Assembly: GCA_001599715.1 (NCBI GenBank)
Contig: BCHU01000009.1
Span: 558,001 to 622,000 of the forward strand
DNA from: Phaeotremella fagi
Lineage: Eukaryota > Basidiomycota > Tremellomycetes > Tremellales > Phaeotremellaceae
Length of the DNA: 64,000 nucleotides
Direction: 5' to 3'
Under the pieces are notes generated by a model that worked only from the letters and a program-made list of their open reading frames with translations, was not told the DNA's origin and searched no databases. The translations under genes and the position numbers were made by a program. Below, piece by piece: positions 47,793 through 59,646 of this stretch (position 1 is its first letter; every line of letters begins with the position of its first letter).

Positions 47793-48964
47793 ATGCCACC
47801 TAATAAAGGAGGAAATTCAAAGAAGGAAGCAGGGAAAGCGAAGAAAGCAGAGAACGAAGTGAGTAGATCGTTAATATTTAATTTGAATTCCAAATCTGAC
47901 ACACCATAGAACATCAAGAAAGAAGCTGAGAAGAAAGTTAAAGAAGCTAAAGAAGCTGATGAGTGGAAAGCTGGGGGTTAGTTTAACGCTCTACATTGAA
48001 TAGATTGTAGAACTAACGAAGTCATTAGCTAAAGGAACTTCGAAGGCTGATGCAGCAGCAGCCAAAGCTGCAGAGGCAGGTCAGTGACCACCACCACCAT
48101 CTCAATCTGATCTTTACATCTGACTCTCCTCGTAGCCGCCAAAAAAGCCGAGAAAGCAGCTCTACTAGCAGCTGAAGAAGCTGCCCTCCCATCGAAACCC
48201 AAGACCAAAGCACCGACAAAGAAGAAAGCAGTTACGAGCGATGTACCCAAAGCTACCGGAGCTGGGATTGCTGGATTCACAATCGCTGATCCGTTGGCTT
48301 TGCGTAAATCTGATCAAGAAAAGGCGGATATGGGTACGGGTGGGGTGGATGAATTGAGTGCGGTGGGGATCGAACAGATGTTGGAAGCTTTGGAAGTCGT
48401 TAATGCTAAAACTGATAATGAGACTTTGGGAGCTAAAGTGGGTTGTCAATTCGTCGTTTTGAATTGAGACGTGGAAATCTGATGAACTTGATTCTAGGCT
48501 GGTCTGATAGAGAAACATCCAGAGGTAGGTTCGGATTTTCATCTTAGAAAAATAGAGTCGACGGTCTGATCATCCCATTCAGCGTCGTTTCAAAGCAGCT
48601 TTCGAGGCTTATTTGGAAAGAGAATTACCAATCCTGAAAGAAGATGTAAGTGGTTTCCATCTCTTTCTAAGCTTTCTGTCAGAAAAATGATCCTGTTGTT
48701 GATCATCGTCACTGATATTTTCCCTCTAGCATCCCGGTTTGAGACAAAATCAAATGCGTGATATAATTTTCAAACAATTCCAAAAAGCTCCTGAAAATCG
48801 TTAGTTTTTCTTCTTACTCCTTATGAGATTAGATGACTGATGTGATATGTGATACAGCCTTTAATCAAGCTCAACTAGCTTATAACGCTACTAAAGAAGA
48901 GAAAGTTGAAGCTTTGAAACAACAAATGGCAGCTAGAGAAGCTAAATATAAGGTTGAATCATAG
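47793..48964 (+). CDS. CCDC124/Lso2-like ribosome-associated coiled-coil protein
   Basis: About 250 residues. The N-terminus is Lys/Ala/Glu-rich and helical (MPPNKGGNSKKEAGKAKKAE), followed by AKGTSKADAAAAKAAE, then the conserved C-terminal part RRFKAAFEAYLERELPILKED, HPGLRQNQMRDIIFKQFQKAPENPFNQA, characteristic of CCDC124. The family binds idle 80S ribosomes and helps recovery from dormancy (Lso2 in yeast). Seven or eight small exons. Confidence 0.85.
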
Positions 48965-49368
48965 ATGTAAGGTGTAGGTGAATGCTGTATTTCATACACT
49001 TGGTTAGATATCTTGATAAGTTGGCTGTTGATGATTGAGATGCTCAATTTGTACAAGAAGAGCATCGTTGCCATAGATTTCTGAACAATTGATTTGATCC
49101 AAGAATGCATTTAGGTCATCAAACGCAGTTTGGAATTAGCGGTCGATGAAATTGAGACAGCAGAAGAAGCGGCCATTTGGCACCATGATCCTAGACAGGT
49201 AGGTTAAATATTTTTAGCCAAGGGGTCGGTTGGAACTGGCTCGGGCGACACGTCGATCAGAACTAATCTTCAATTCATTCCTGCAAAAGGTCTTAACTTA
49301 GACGAATCTCACGTCGATAATGAATCATAATGAGGTGCATCCCAACGTACAAAACCCAACCACATCTC
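48965..49368. other. intergenic between convergent genes
   Basis: 404 bp with the 3' ends of the CCDC124-like gene and eS4. No gene seen. Confidence 0.5.
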
Positions 49369-50645
49369 CTAAGCCTCTTGAGCACGAAGACGACGTCTGG
49401 CATCACGCTCTTCTGCGATGGAAAGTTTAACACCCTTACCCTTGGGGAGGGAGATTTGAGCCTTGGCACCTTCACCGATGACGAAGACGTTGGAGAGTCT
49501 ATGAGAACGGGATCAGTTATTGACAAACCAACTTTGACGTCGTAACGACTCACCTGGTAGCGAAAGTTCTGTCTAAAACATCTCTGACGTGAACGATATC
49601 GAAACCACCCAAGTGTCTCTCCTTGTGAACGATAACACCTGAACGACCCATGTTTCTACCACCAGTGATGGCGACAACGTTTCCTGGTTCGAATTTGATG
49701 TGGTCAATGATCTTGTTTTGGATGAAATCGAATTTGACAGTGTCGTTAACTTTGATAGCTGGGTCTGGGTATCTGATGGTTCTACCGTCGTGGGTGACAA
49801 CGTATGGAACACCTTTGGCACCGAGTTGATGTTTTCTAACTTTTAAGAGTTTGAAGGTAGCTTCTTCTGGGGTGATTCTGTGGATGGTGAAACGACCTTT
49901 GATGTCGTAAAGGAGACGGAAGTGTTCACCTGATCTTTCGATAGAAACAACATCTGAAGAAAGATCAGCAACTGATAAAGACAATCAAAAAAGAATCTAC
50001 GCACCCATGAAACCAGCTGGGAAAGTCTCATCGGTTCTGACTTTACCGTCGACTTTGATGATTCTTTGTTTGACGATAGCAGTAACTTCACGACCAGTGA
50101 GAGCGTACTTTAGTCTGTTACGGAGGAAGACGGTGAGGGGGAGGGATTCACGGAGCTTGTGAGGACCTGGGGATGGTCTTGGAGCCTAAATCACAAGATA
50201 TCAATTAAAATTCCAGGTTTCCATCTCCTTTTTCACTCACGTAAGTTCCGCCGAGTTTGTCCAACATCCATGATGAAGGTGCTGCGAGACGCTTGAGATG
50301 CTTCTTTGGTCCTCGTCCCTAGGGTAAAGTCAGTGTATGATCAAAAATTTTGACATCAAATTTGAAGATTCGAAATGAATTCTGAGGGGTAAAGAGATGA
50401 TGAATCCGTGGTTGGTCAACGAAAAGAATCCACAGTGATCGTTTCTCTCCACCCAGTCGTTCTAACAATCCATCCAATTATCGAGATATCCTTCAGTTCC
50501 ATCCATTAAAATCTTCATCAAACTTGAACATGGTAACCGTCTGACCATTTCGTTCACATCCTCCGTTGCTACTGCCATTGACCACACCACTTTCCTTCAC
50601 GATCCCAATCTGACTACATCAATATCTGAAATGAAGACTTACCAT
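49369..50645 (-). CDS. 40S ribosomal protein eS4
   Basis: Small-subunit ribosomal protein of about 262 residues. It reads [51 protein letters not shown], then the KOW-like part [20 protein letters not shown] and the end RRRLRAQEA. Exon 1 contributes only the ATG; a 324-nt intron (50319-50642) follows, long for this genome and typical of ribosomal protein genes. No clear snoRNA is visible in that intron. Confidence 0.95.
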
Positions 50646-51205
50646 TTTTGATTTTTGATGAAAGAGAAAGAGAAATTCTGGTTCAATTAACGTTAACTTG
50701 AGTGAACGCTCAGGAGCTGGAAACCGCACGGCGATTTCGGTAATATGAATCAGAGAGGCAGAGTGGCTGTTTTGTCGGATTTAAGCTTTCCGATAAATAC
50801 GACCTTGGATTGAGGGATTGTGTGGCAAATGTCGTGCTACTTACTCGTATCGTTGCGTTAGCTTCTCAGCATGACCTGACACCTGGTTCCATTTTCCGAT
50901 GCTCCCTCATGAGCGAGCATTCAGGTGTCTATAAATAAACCTAGGAGACCTCTTGAAGGAGGAAATGATTGGCAATGTACCAATCGCTTTAACTCGTTCG
51001 ACGTTCAGTCAAACGTATATAACACAAATTCCGTCCTCCATCACCCTTATATTCGAGAACATTTTTTGACCACCTTATGTTTCCAGTCAAGTCAGGGAGA
51101 ATCGCATGCATGATCACTACCATGTATCTCATACGATAGAAGAGAACTGTCAGAAAAAAGTTGAATTTTATTGTCGAGAGAAAAAAAAATAGCGGATCGT
51201 GCAAG
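50646..51205. other. intergenic, eS4 promoter and tRNA 3' flank
   Basis: 560 bp between the eS4 start and the tRNA. A run of A residues near 51180-51190 corresponds to a T-run just after the tRNA 3' end on the minus strand, as expected for an RNA polymerase III terminator. Confidence 0.5.
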
Positions 51206-51299
51206 TGGACCTTGCCGGGATCGAACCGGCGACCGCTTCAAAGAGCCAGATTAGATCTGATGGTGCAAATGAAGAATCATACCACTAGACTAAAGGCCC
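51206..51299 (-). tRNA. tRNA-Ala (anticodon UGC) with a 22-nt intron
   Basis: Cloverleaf seen on the minus strand: acceptor GGGCCTT pairs with AAGGTCC, giving a G3:U70 pair, the alanine identity element, and discriminator A73. The anticodon stem CTTCA/TGAAG encloses anticodon TGC at 51267-51265. The intron lies at 51263-51242, directly after base 37, the normal place. The T arm is GCCGG-TTCGATC-CCGGC. The D arm resembles that of tRNA-Pro, but anticodon and G3:U70 favour Ala. A T-run follows the 3' end. Confidence 0.88.
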
Positions 51300-51629
51300 G
51301 ACTTGATTCCGGGCCAAGTTATTATCGTTATATATTTGATGCAATGTCCAGAAATGGATGCAATTTTGAAGTCATCGAACTCTCATCGAAACTCTCATCG
51401 TGCTTTATGCCCAGATAGAGGAGCGGCAAGTAGCTCCTAGGTAATGACAGTTCTGGGTCATCCAAAAAGGGTGAATTCGTTAGGGATATTGTATTTTGTA
51501 TAATATCACAATTGGTATACATAAGGCATATTAATATATCAGAAATCTTGCTTCCTCTTCATTCCTAGCGTCTTCCAGAACAACCTGCAGCGTTATACCA
51601 CTGTGTACACTTGCGATCCCATTCAACAC
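51300..51629. other. intergenic, no gene seen
   Basis: 330 bp between the tRNA and the end of the second MFS transporter; no feature recognised. Confidence 0.5.
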
Positions 51630-53606
51630 TTATGCTACAGATGGTGGTTAGCTATTGCCCTCGTAGTACGGTAGAAACAAAACTCACAGAGATATCTGAA
51701 ATGTTTGTTCTCCTTGTCTGTCAAATCTTCAAAGATTTGAACAGATGGGTCGTAACTCTCGTCTCCCTCTCTAAACTTCTTGTCTCTTGACTTGTTAGGT
51801 AAAACGAAGCACAAACGAAGAAGCAGGATGACGACGATTTCGGCACTTCGACTAGCCATACAGACGATGATTCCTGTTCTGTAGACTGGTGCTTCTGAAG
51901 TCAAGAAGGCGTATGGTCCAACGATATTTCCTACAGCTACTCCTAAGAAGATTGCTGCAGAGGCGAGAGTCTTTTTGGTGATACCACCGACGTTACCAGA
52001 GACGAGGGAAAGAGCGAGAACGAAGACAGCGTTTGAAGAGCCAGTGAGGTCTAGAGGTGTTAGGTTATGACCTGATCCTCTGGCAAAGAAGACTTACAGT
52101 ATCCAATGAGACGTGGAGCAGTACCTGAGGCAAAAGCAACCATGGCAAAACCGGCGACTGTCAAACAAGTGACACCTGCCATGAGGTAGGTTCGGATGTT
52201 GTAGAAGTGGGTGAGATGATTCGCGTACATTGCTCCGGCACTCAAGGGTTAGCGAGTGGTTGCTAACGAAACTTACATCATGAGAGCGATGAATGTACCG
52301 TAAGGAATCTGAAGGAGAGTGGTGTTGAGGGTATTAAATCCAAAACCTTGGATAACGAGGGTTCCGACTACAAGGATTAGCATGGAAACTAAAAAGAAAC
52401 ATACAGTTCGAAGTTGCACCGTTTGGAACGTTGGCAAAGAAACCAAGGAAAAAGTAAAGATACGTCTTTAAATCTTTCAAAGTTTCCCAAACTTGATTCC
52501 ATTTGAGTTGACGTTTCTCTACGGTATAGTGATCGTCTCTCTTTCTCGACATGACAAGAACAGCTTCGCGTCTGGTTAGACGTTTGGTGGTGTGTGGAGC
52601 ATCTGGAATCATGATCGCCATAATGACAGCCCAGAGTGTACAGATAGCACTAGACGTCAGCACTGTAGCAATGTCCATTACTCACCCAATGATCAAGAAC
52701 TCGTATCTCCAAGACTCGAGACCACCTTTTATCTGGCCAATTCCGTACCCGAAAAGACCTCCTATGGCGATTCCAATTCCATTCGCCATGTACCACCAGC
52801 CCTGTAAGGTCAAACTCAGCTTCAATTGGCTTTCACGGTAAGACATCGACTTACAATGACGGTCGGTTGCTGTTTTCTCGTGAACCACATTCCGGTTATG
52901 GCAACAAAGCAAGGATCCGCAACTGCTTCAAACATCCCAGAGACGAATCGTAAGCCCATCATGTCTCCGTATGAGCGAGATCCTGCTTGAGCCATAAGGA
53001 AGATACCCCAGAGACCGATGTTGATAGATAGGTACTTGGCCAGTGGGAATTTAGCCATCATCAAGTTACCTGGAACTGCCCAAATGAGCCAACCAATGTA
53101 AAAGATAGATGACAGATTGCTGCGAAGAAGTTAGATGTTGTTCTAGCATAGTGTTACTCACCTGTAGTCATCACCAACAAGCTTCAAGTCTGTCTTGATA
53201 CCGAACAAAGCAGCGTATGAAAGAGTGGTCTTATCGATATAGTAAAAAGCGTAGTCTACCATCAAGAAGGGGACGATGAGCCACCAGAGTTTTCGTTCAA
53301 GCTAAGTAAGGTCAACATTGATTCAATTGCCACTCATGTGCCACATACCTTTTTAACCTCTCTTTGAGGAAGAGGTTCTGCATTGGCGACAGCTACTTCC
53401 TGCATGAACTCGAAACTTGGATTACGACGGAAAAGTTTGCTAATCCCGGTTCTTGGTTTGGTATCATCTTCTTGAGCGTCATAGACGATGTCTCGGTTAG
53501 GACCTTTGAGACTCATAACCTCTTCAACATGTTCTGTATGAGGTTTGACTTCAATGTTAGGTGGAGCAGGGAGAAAATCTAAAGCGTCACTTTGTTGAGT
53601 GGGCAT
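51630..53606 (-). CDS. MFS transporter 2, DAL5/allantoate permease-type anion:cation symporter
   Basis: About 530-540 residues, plasma-membrane permease. After a polar N-terminus (MPTQQSDALDFLPAPPN), typical blocks are RKLWWLIVPFLMVDYAFYYIDK, SYAALFGIKTDL, NLSSIFYIGWLIWAVPGNLMM, MGLRFVSGMFEAVADPCFVA, ITGMWFTRKQQP, NGIGIAIGGLFGYGIGQIKG, GTLVIQGFGFNTLNTTLLQIP, and TSEAPVYRTG near the end, shared with transporter 1. The C-terminus is probably KENKHFRYLS after a last small intron. Upstream in-frame ATG at 53657 would add 17 residues. CGGTCCG sites lie about 110 and 141 bp before the start. It is divergent from the adenylation-reductase gene, hinting at linked function; the substrate is unknown. 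Confidence 0.88.
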
Positions 53607-53715
53607 TTTGTATGTTTTATCGAGATGAGGGGGAAAGAAGTTGTATCCTACATTCACACACTATTTATATGTCTGTCGATCAATAGATTCCAACAGAAGG
53701 ACCCTTGGCAACATG

Positions 53716-53753
53716 CGGTCCGCCAACATGAACCCCCAGAATCCCCCGGACCG
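53716..53753. promoter_or_regulatory. two CGGTCCG/CGGACCG sites upstream of MFS transporter 2
   Basis: CGGTCCG at 53716-53722 (inside GCGGTCCGC) and its reverse complement CGGACCG at 53747-53753, with 31 bp between starts. They lie about 110-147 bp before the ATG at 53606, closely like the pair before transporter 1. Confidence 0.55.
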
Positions 53754-54859
53754 TGACCTTAGTGGGGTTTGAAATTGTATGGAGAACATCAATCAATGCT
53801 GTAATTCACACGGAAAACTGCTGTTAGACACGGTATTTGGAGGTAGGGCCAGAGAACAAAAGAGAAGGTTCATCAAGGTTCAATCCGTATGTATCCACCT
53901 GGTGACGATGTGACCCTGAAATAGCGCAAAGATATCCACTTGAACCCACTTGCTGCTGCACCAAATGAGGTGGATACAATTTATTAGAGTGAATCTTGTA
54001 TTAAACTTCGTTATTGCCCTTCGAGGTCCAGATTCTCCCCAATCCGTTCCTGTACCCGTCTTTGTCGCTACATTCTGGCCATCCTATGATACTGTATGTA
54101 ACAGTGACTCGTTAGTAAGTATGTTCAGTACAAATTTGAGGCAAATTCGTTGTTTGCTATACCTTTTCTACACGTATGTTGTAGGAACGACGTATCACAG
54201 TCTCGATAGCTTGTCTGCAACCAGCACTTTCAGTTAAGTTGCATTATTGATCTAATCGTTTCAGACTTTGAAGGGGCAGTTACCATCAATTCCGGGGCTC
54301 AAACCTTGTGCAACTTTTCATTACTGATTTGACCAGTCGTTGACTTCATTCCATATCATCAGAAAGTCATCTCTCTAAGATCCCAACTTCATTCCCCTTT
54401 CTCTCACGAAAAGATCGCTCACTCGTTTCTCCTAGACTCCTAGGAACGGTGGATACAACAAGGCAAACACCCATCCTGAGCATATGTGGCATTGTAGTAA
54501 TTGGTTCAAACACGCTTAGATAACACGTGAGCTGACGAAGGTTCCCAGTGTCCCTATAGAAACGTCTTTTGATGAAAGCAGGATGCTGGGACACAAATTT
54601 GTAGTTGGGCTTCACTACAGATACAAAATATAAATGACTTTTGGGCCTCTAATTGACGTACATGTAGCATCGGACTGAAAAACAAATTGGCTGAAAAGTA
54701 AATGCAGATCCCCAATAATCAGCTCAACAGCAGTATATGGGGTCGTAAGACCTTTCAAACAGTTTAAGTACCAAGCCCTACATGTTTTACTTCCAAGACG
54801 GTACATACTCTCGAGTTTGTTACCGCAAAGTGTTAAGTGGATCTGAGGTGGATACCTCT

Positions 54860-54871
54860 CGGTCCGGTCCG
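54860..54871. promoter_or_regulatory. overlapping CGGTCCG sites upstream of the adenylation-reductase gene
   Basis: CGGTCCGGTCCG contains two CGGTCCG copies overlapping by two bases (54860-54866 and 54865-54871), about 147-158 bp before the ATG at 55018. AGGTGGAT motifs flank it on both sides. Confidence 0.5.
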
Positions 54872-55017
54872 CGCTATTTTACAGGTGGATCCATCTTTCT
54901 GCGGTAAGTGACTGAGCCGCCATGTACTATATAAGAAGAGAAACATCACAATTTTCTTCCCATCCCCAATATCTTTTCTCTTTCTCTAATTTCTCAACCT
55001 ATTGAACTGTCTCTATC

Positions 55018-58000
55018 ATGCCTGCACCTTCTTTCCACGCTACTTCACTTGTTGAGCTCGTTGAGCTTCGTGCCAGTATGTTATTTTTGTTTTCTATTAA
55101 TGAATCTCCTCGGATATTGGCTGATTGCGTTCACGTTTAGGAACACAACCTGATGAAGCTGCGGTTCATACAGGAGCTGCTGAGTTTGGTGAAGAACTCC
55201 AAACACTCACGTGAGTAGTTAATAGTCGCATTCACGATCGCTTACTGACCAAAATCCAGTTTCTCTGATCTCGGCAAAGCAGTCGATAGATTAGCGACTT
55301 ATTACTCAACACTTGGTCTGCAGCCTGAAGTCTCAGCAAACGAAATCCCACCAGAAAGAATAGTAGCTGTCCTAACATCAACCGCTATCGATGAGTCGAT
55401 TCTAGAAATCGCTTTAGCGAAACTAGGTTTGGCCGGGTTACTACTCTCAGTTAACAACTCGGTCGCAGCGGTTGCTCATTTATGTAAACAAACGAAATCG
55501 AATCATTTAATCTACGGTACTAAGTTCTACGACGCTGCTGTTGAAGCTCAAAAATTACTGAAATCAGAGGGATACAATTTAGAGATTGTTCCTGAGAAAC
55601 GATTCCCACTTTGGGGTCCAGGTGGTGTTAGAGATTCCAAAATTCAACCGTTCACCGCTAGACTTACACCTGCACAAGAAACTAAAAGAACTTGTGTCAT
55701 TTTACATTCTTCCGGTTCAACTGGTTTCCCCAAACCGGTTTACATCACTCATTTCGGTTTGATCGCCAATGCTGCTCAATCAATTCCAAAGACAGGTTTC
55801 AGTGCTTTACCGTTGTTCCATGGTTTCGGACATTTCAGTATGTGAGTGGATATCTTTTCTGTGTTATATCCCGTAGAGCTGATGAAACAATAGCTTCCGA
55901 TGTGTGTACCACGGAAAAACTTTTACCTTATTCCCACCACATCTACCTTTGACTTCAGCAAACATTTGCCGAATCATTGCTAAATCACCTACGAGACCTG
56001 TTCAACATTTCGCTGTCCCGTACGTTCTTAAACTATTAGGAGAGACCGAAGAAGGTACCAAAGCTTTAGCTTCTTTTGAAGCTGTTTCCTTTGCCGGTGC
56101 AGCTGTTCCAGTAGGTCTATTTGAGTTTTCTTCTTACACTTGAGCTAACCATGGATTAGGACGATCTTGGTGATAGATTGGTCGCTGCCGGTGTCCCATT
56201 GATTTCAGTCTACGGTACAACAGGTACGTTCCCCTATCAGTTTCACCACTGACCCTCCAGAAACTGGTGCTTTACTCAACAGTCGACGTGATTGTTCCGT
56301 TGACAAAGCATGGAATTGGCTCAGAGCCGAAGGTCCGATCGCAGATTACATGGAATTGATCCCTCAAGGATCCAACACGTTCGAATTCGTGGTTAAAGAC
56401 GGTTGGCCAGCCAAAATTCTTTCCAACAGAGAAGACGGTGCCTACTGTACAAAAGATTTAGTTCTCCAACATCCAGATCATCCTACATGGTTCAAATACA
56501 TCGGTAGATTAGATGACACCCTTACCCAAACACTGGGTGAAAAGACTAATCCAGTTCCAATCGAATTGGCTATCCGCGGTAATTCACCTTTGGTTCAGGA
56601 ATGTATCGTCTTTGGTGATGCCAGACCTCAAGTTGGAGCTTTGATCTTACCTTCGGAACAAGCTGCTGAACTCAGTAAAGACAAGAAAGCTTTCATCGAC
56701 GCTATCTGGCCTGTCATTTCTGAAGCTAACGCCAACGCTCCTACTCACAGTAGAATTTTACCTGAAATGGTTGACGTTTTACCTTACGGTACAGAGATTC
56801 CCGTCGTAAGTCAAATGTCAGTCTTTGAAACACATCTAACTCCCTGTAGGCAACCAAAATGTCCATCCTTCGTCCAGCTTGTTACAAGAAATTTGCCGAC
56901 ATCATTGAAGCCGTATATCAAAGATTCGAACAAGGTACCGGTGCACCCAAACAAGATATCTCCGACAGAGCTGAGTTGGAAGCTTTCCTTAAGGACACCA
57001 TCACTACAGCTTTAGGTGAAAAAGCTTCATCTGGATTAACATCTTCAACGGATCTTTTCTCATATGGTGTTGATTCTCTTCAAGCTACCAGAGTTAGAAA
57101 TGTCATTTCCAAATCGCTTGAACTTGGTGATGTCACTCTAGGTCAGAACATCGTTTATGAATATCCATCCATCTCACAACTCGCTGGTTATCTCTTGGCT
57201 GTTAAATCCGGTCAATCATCTTCTAGATCCGTCGAACAAGCTCATGCTGCCATGCTTGAGATGGTCGATAAATGGACATCAAAAGTTGTCAAGGTATCGA
57301 CTTCGACATCATCGTCATCAACCCCGTCATCCTCAAGTGGCGAAGTCATCGTTTTGACAGGTGCAACAGGTTCACTCGGTGCTCATATTTTAGATCAATT
57401 AGTCAACGATCCAAAAGTCAAAAAAGTTGTTTGTTTATCAAGAGCCAAATCTCATCAAGATTCACTTAAACGTGTCGAACAATCGCTCGTTGAACGTGAA
57501 CGTCAACTCTCAGCTGAAGCTTCATCTAAAATTCAATCCTTCGCTTCAGACGTCAATCAACCAACTTTAGGTCTCACCACTGAAGAATACGAAACGCTAG
57601 TTAAAGAAGTTACAGGTGTTATCCATAACGCCTGGCCAGTCAATTTCGTTCTTTCAATAGAATCGTTCGACGAACATATCGGCGGTGCAGTCAACCTCTT
57701 GAATCTAGCCCTTAAATCACCTAAACAAATTAAACCTGCTTTCTTCTTCTCTTCATCGGTTGGTACGAGACAAGGAAGAGTCGAACCATTGGTCACTGAA
57801 GATTTCTCTGATTCTCCGGTTACTGCTGGTGGAATGGGTTACGGTAGATCTAAATGGGTAGTTGAGAAGATCTGTGAACGTGCTGGTAAAGAGAATGGTG
57901 CTAGAATTGGTGTTTTGAGAATCGGTCAACTTGTTGGTGATACCGAGCAGTAAGTTTGACATATACATGAATACCGACTATTACTAACGAAAAGCTTAGT

Positions 58001-58565
58001 GGTGTATGGAACGAAACTGAAGCTTGGCCATTGATGTTCAAATCTGCAAACGCAATCGGAACCCTCCCATTACTACAGGAACAACTTTCTTGGTTACCAG
58101 TCAATCAAGCTGGTAAAGCCATCGCAGAAATCGTCATTGGAACAGCAACCTCCCCATCACTCCAATCATCCCACGCATCAGTCTACCACGTCCTAAACGC
58201 TCAAACTGGTAAATGGAACGATATCCTCTCCGGGCTCAAACAAGGTGGTTTGGTCTTTGATGCCGTATCAAGAAAAGAATGGTTGGACAAACTGGCTAAA
58301 TCGAATCCTGACGTTTCTGTTAATCCAACTTTCAAACTTCTTGTGAGTTATCGCGCTATCTGATTTCTGGATTTGTTGACTAATAGATCTAATGTAGACA
58401 TTCTATCAAAATCGTATCGGTCAAGCTGAAGAGAAAGCACCTATGCCATTCTCTGTTGAATTGACTTCAAAGATTTCACCAACGATCGCCGCTTGTAAAC
58501 CTGTCGATTCGAATATTGTAGCTTTATGGGCTAAACATTGGAAACAAACTGGTTTCTTGCAGTAG
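55018..58565 (+). CDS. NRPS-like adenylation-carrier-thioester reductase enzyme
   Basis: About 1,050 residues with the A-T-R layout. Adenylation domain: CVILHSSGSTGFPKPVYITH (A3 core), LPLFHGFGHFSM, TLVST-like end with YIGRLDDTLTQTLGEKTNPV (A8-type). Carrier domain: DLFSYGVDSLQATRVRN with the Ser that takes phosphopantetheine. Reductase domain: VIVLTGATGSLGAHILDQLV (NAD(P)-binding) and GYGRSKWVVEKICERAG (the Tyr-Lys pair of SDR enzymes). Such enzymes activate a carboxylic acid and release it as an aldehyde or alcohol. It lacks the condensation domain and the extra N-terminus of alpha-aminoadipate reductase (Lys2), so it is a different, unassigned member. Six or seven introns. The start follows a pyrimidine-rich leader. 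Confidence 0.9.
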
Positions 58566-58788
58566 GCAATCGATGAGGGCGGTTGTGGTTTCTGTTTGAC
58601 AATTTGATTCTTCAGTTTATTAGTTGCTTGTACTTTGTAATGTTAATCCTTATGAATCCTTTTTTGGTTATAAAACCAGTTCCAACTCAGTGCCACATCC
58701 CAATGCACCATTGCAATACAGTCGATGCATACAACAAAATAGCCTAATCATAATCAATCTAGATAAATACCCAATTTATCCCCCCTCC

Positions 58789-59646
58789 CTAATCAAGTTT
58801 CATCCCCATACCACCAGTAGCAGGGATCAAACGACTTGCACCCTCCTTCTTTGAGTTTTTGCTGGCAGCAGCAGCTTTGATTTGTGAAACAGCCATAGCT
58901 TTTCTACCAGCTGCACGAACCATGATTTTCTCTCTGATTTTGGATTTCTCTTCCAACGATGATGTAGTGGATTTGGAGGTTTGACGGGGTTGAACGAGTT
59001 CGATGTGTCTCTCGATTGATGCTGCTTCCGCCCGAAGATTTTTGCTTGGGTTGCCGGCCATACTAAAGAAAAGTAGAGGTTAGTTTTCATTTTTCAAACA
59101 ATGTGTGGTGTTGGAGGACATACCGGTTCTTCCAGAACGCTTTCTCTCTTCTAGCTTTGATCTCTTGGACTCTCTCCATGGCTTTGAGAGTTGTTGCGAC
59201 CAATTCACGATCGTATCTAACTGGAACGTTTCTACGTTTCTCGAATTCGAAGGTAGAGTCCTAAAAGGTTAACGAATTAGTAAGATTCCAAAATTTAAAA
59301 AAGCGTTGGATATCAAGGAAAATATGAGATGGGAAGTGTAAATCTGATGAAATCAAATTTACAACAAAAAGTCATAAAATTTGATCAAACCAATCGACAA
59401 AAAGAAGTTTTCCCATGCCAACCCTTGAAAACGAAAATAACAGCTACTCACAATGACCATCTCTTTACCGTTAGCCCTTCTGAAGGCCTTTGTCCAACGA
59501 ACTTTACGTGGGTTTCTCTTCATTTTAAAATTTTTATGACATTTGGAAGTACAGAATCTGAAACATTTCGCATCGTTACGAACGAACATTGTACCGTGAC
59601 CTGGGTAGACGTTTGTTGAGCAGAAGTAACATTTCTCGATACGCAT
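58789..59646 (-). CDS. RLP24: ribosome biogenesis protein Rlp24
   Basis: Placeholder of ribosomal protein eL24 on pre-60S particles, exchanged in the cytoplasm with the help of Drg1. About 200 residues. It begins [18 protein letters not shown] with [20 protein letters not shown] and [13 protein letters not shown], the Rlp24 rather than the eL24 form (cysteine pairs kept). The second part has [17 protein letters not shown] and [15 protein letters not shown]. The C-terminus is Lys/Ala-rich and ends GGMGMKLD. Two to three introns. Confidence 0.93.

Larger units (their letters stand above)
53607..55017. promoter_or_regulatory. 1.4-kb divergent intergenic region with repeated motifs
   Basis: Shared upstream region of the MFS transporter 2 and the adenylation-reductase gene. 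No coding frame is convincing. Besides CGGTCCG sites it contains AGGTGGATAC three times exactly (53891-53900 on the minus strand, 53968-53977, 54846-54855) and close variants CGGTGGATAC (54447-54456) and AGGTGGATCC (54883-54892). Confidence 0.5.

Noticed and set aside
50319..50642. Box C/D snoRNA in the first intron of eS4
   Set aside because: TTGATGA-like and CTGA motifs are only about 20 nt apart and there are no terminal stems.
55018..58565. Alpha-aminoadipate reductase (Lys2)
   Set aside because: The protein has A-T-R domains but lacks the longer Lys2 N-terminal part, so a generic NRPS-like reductase is safer.
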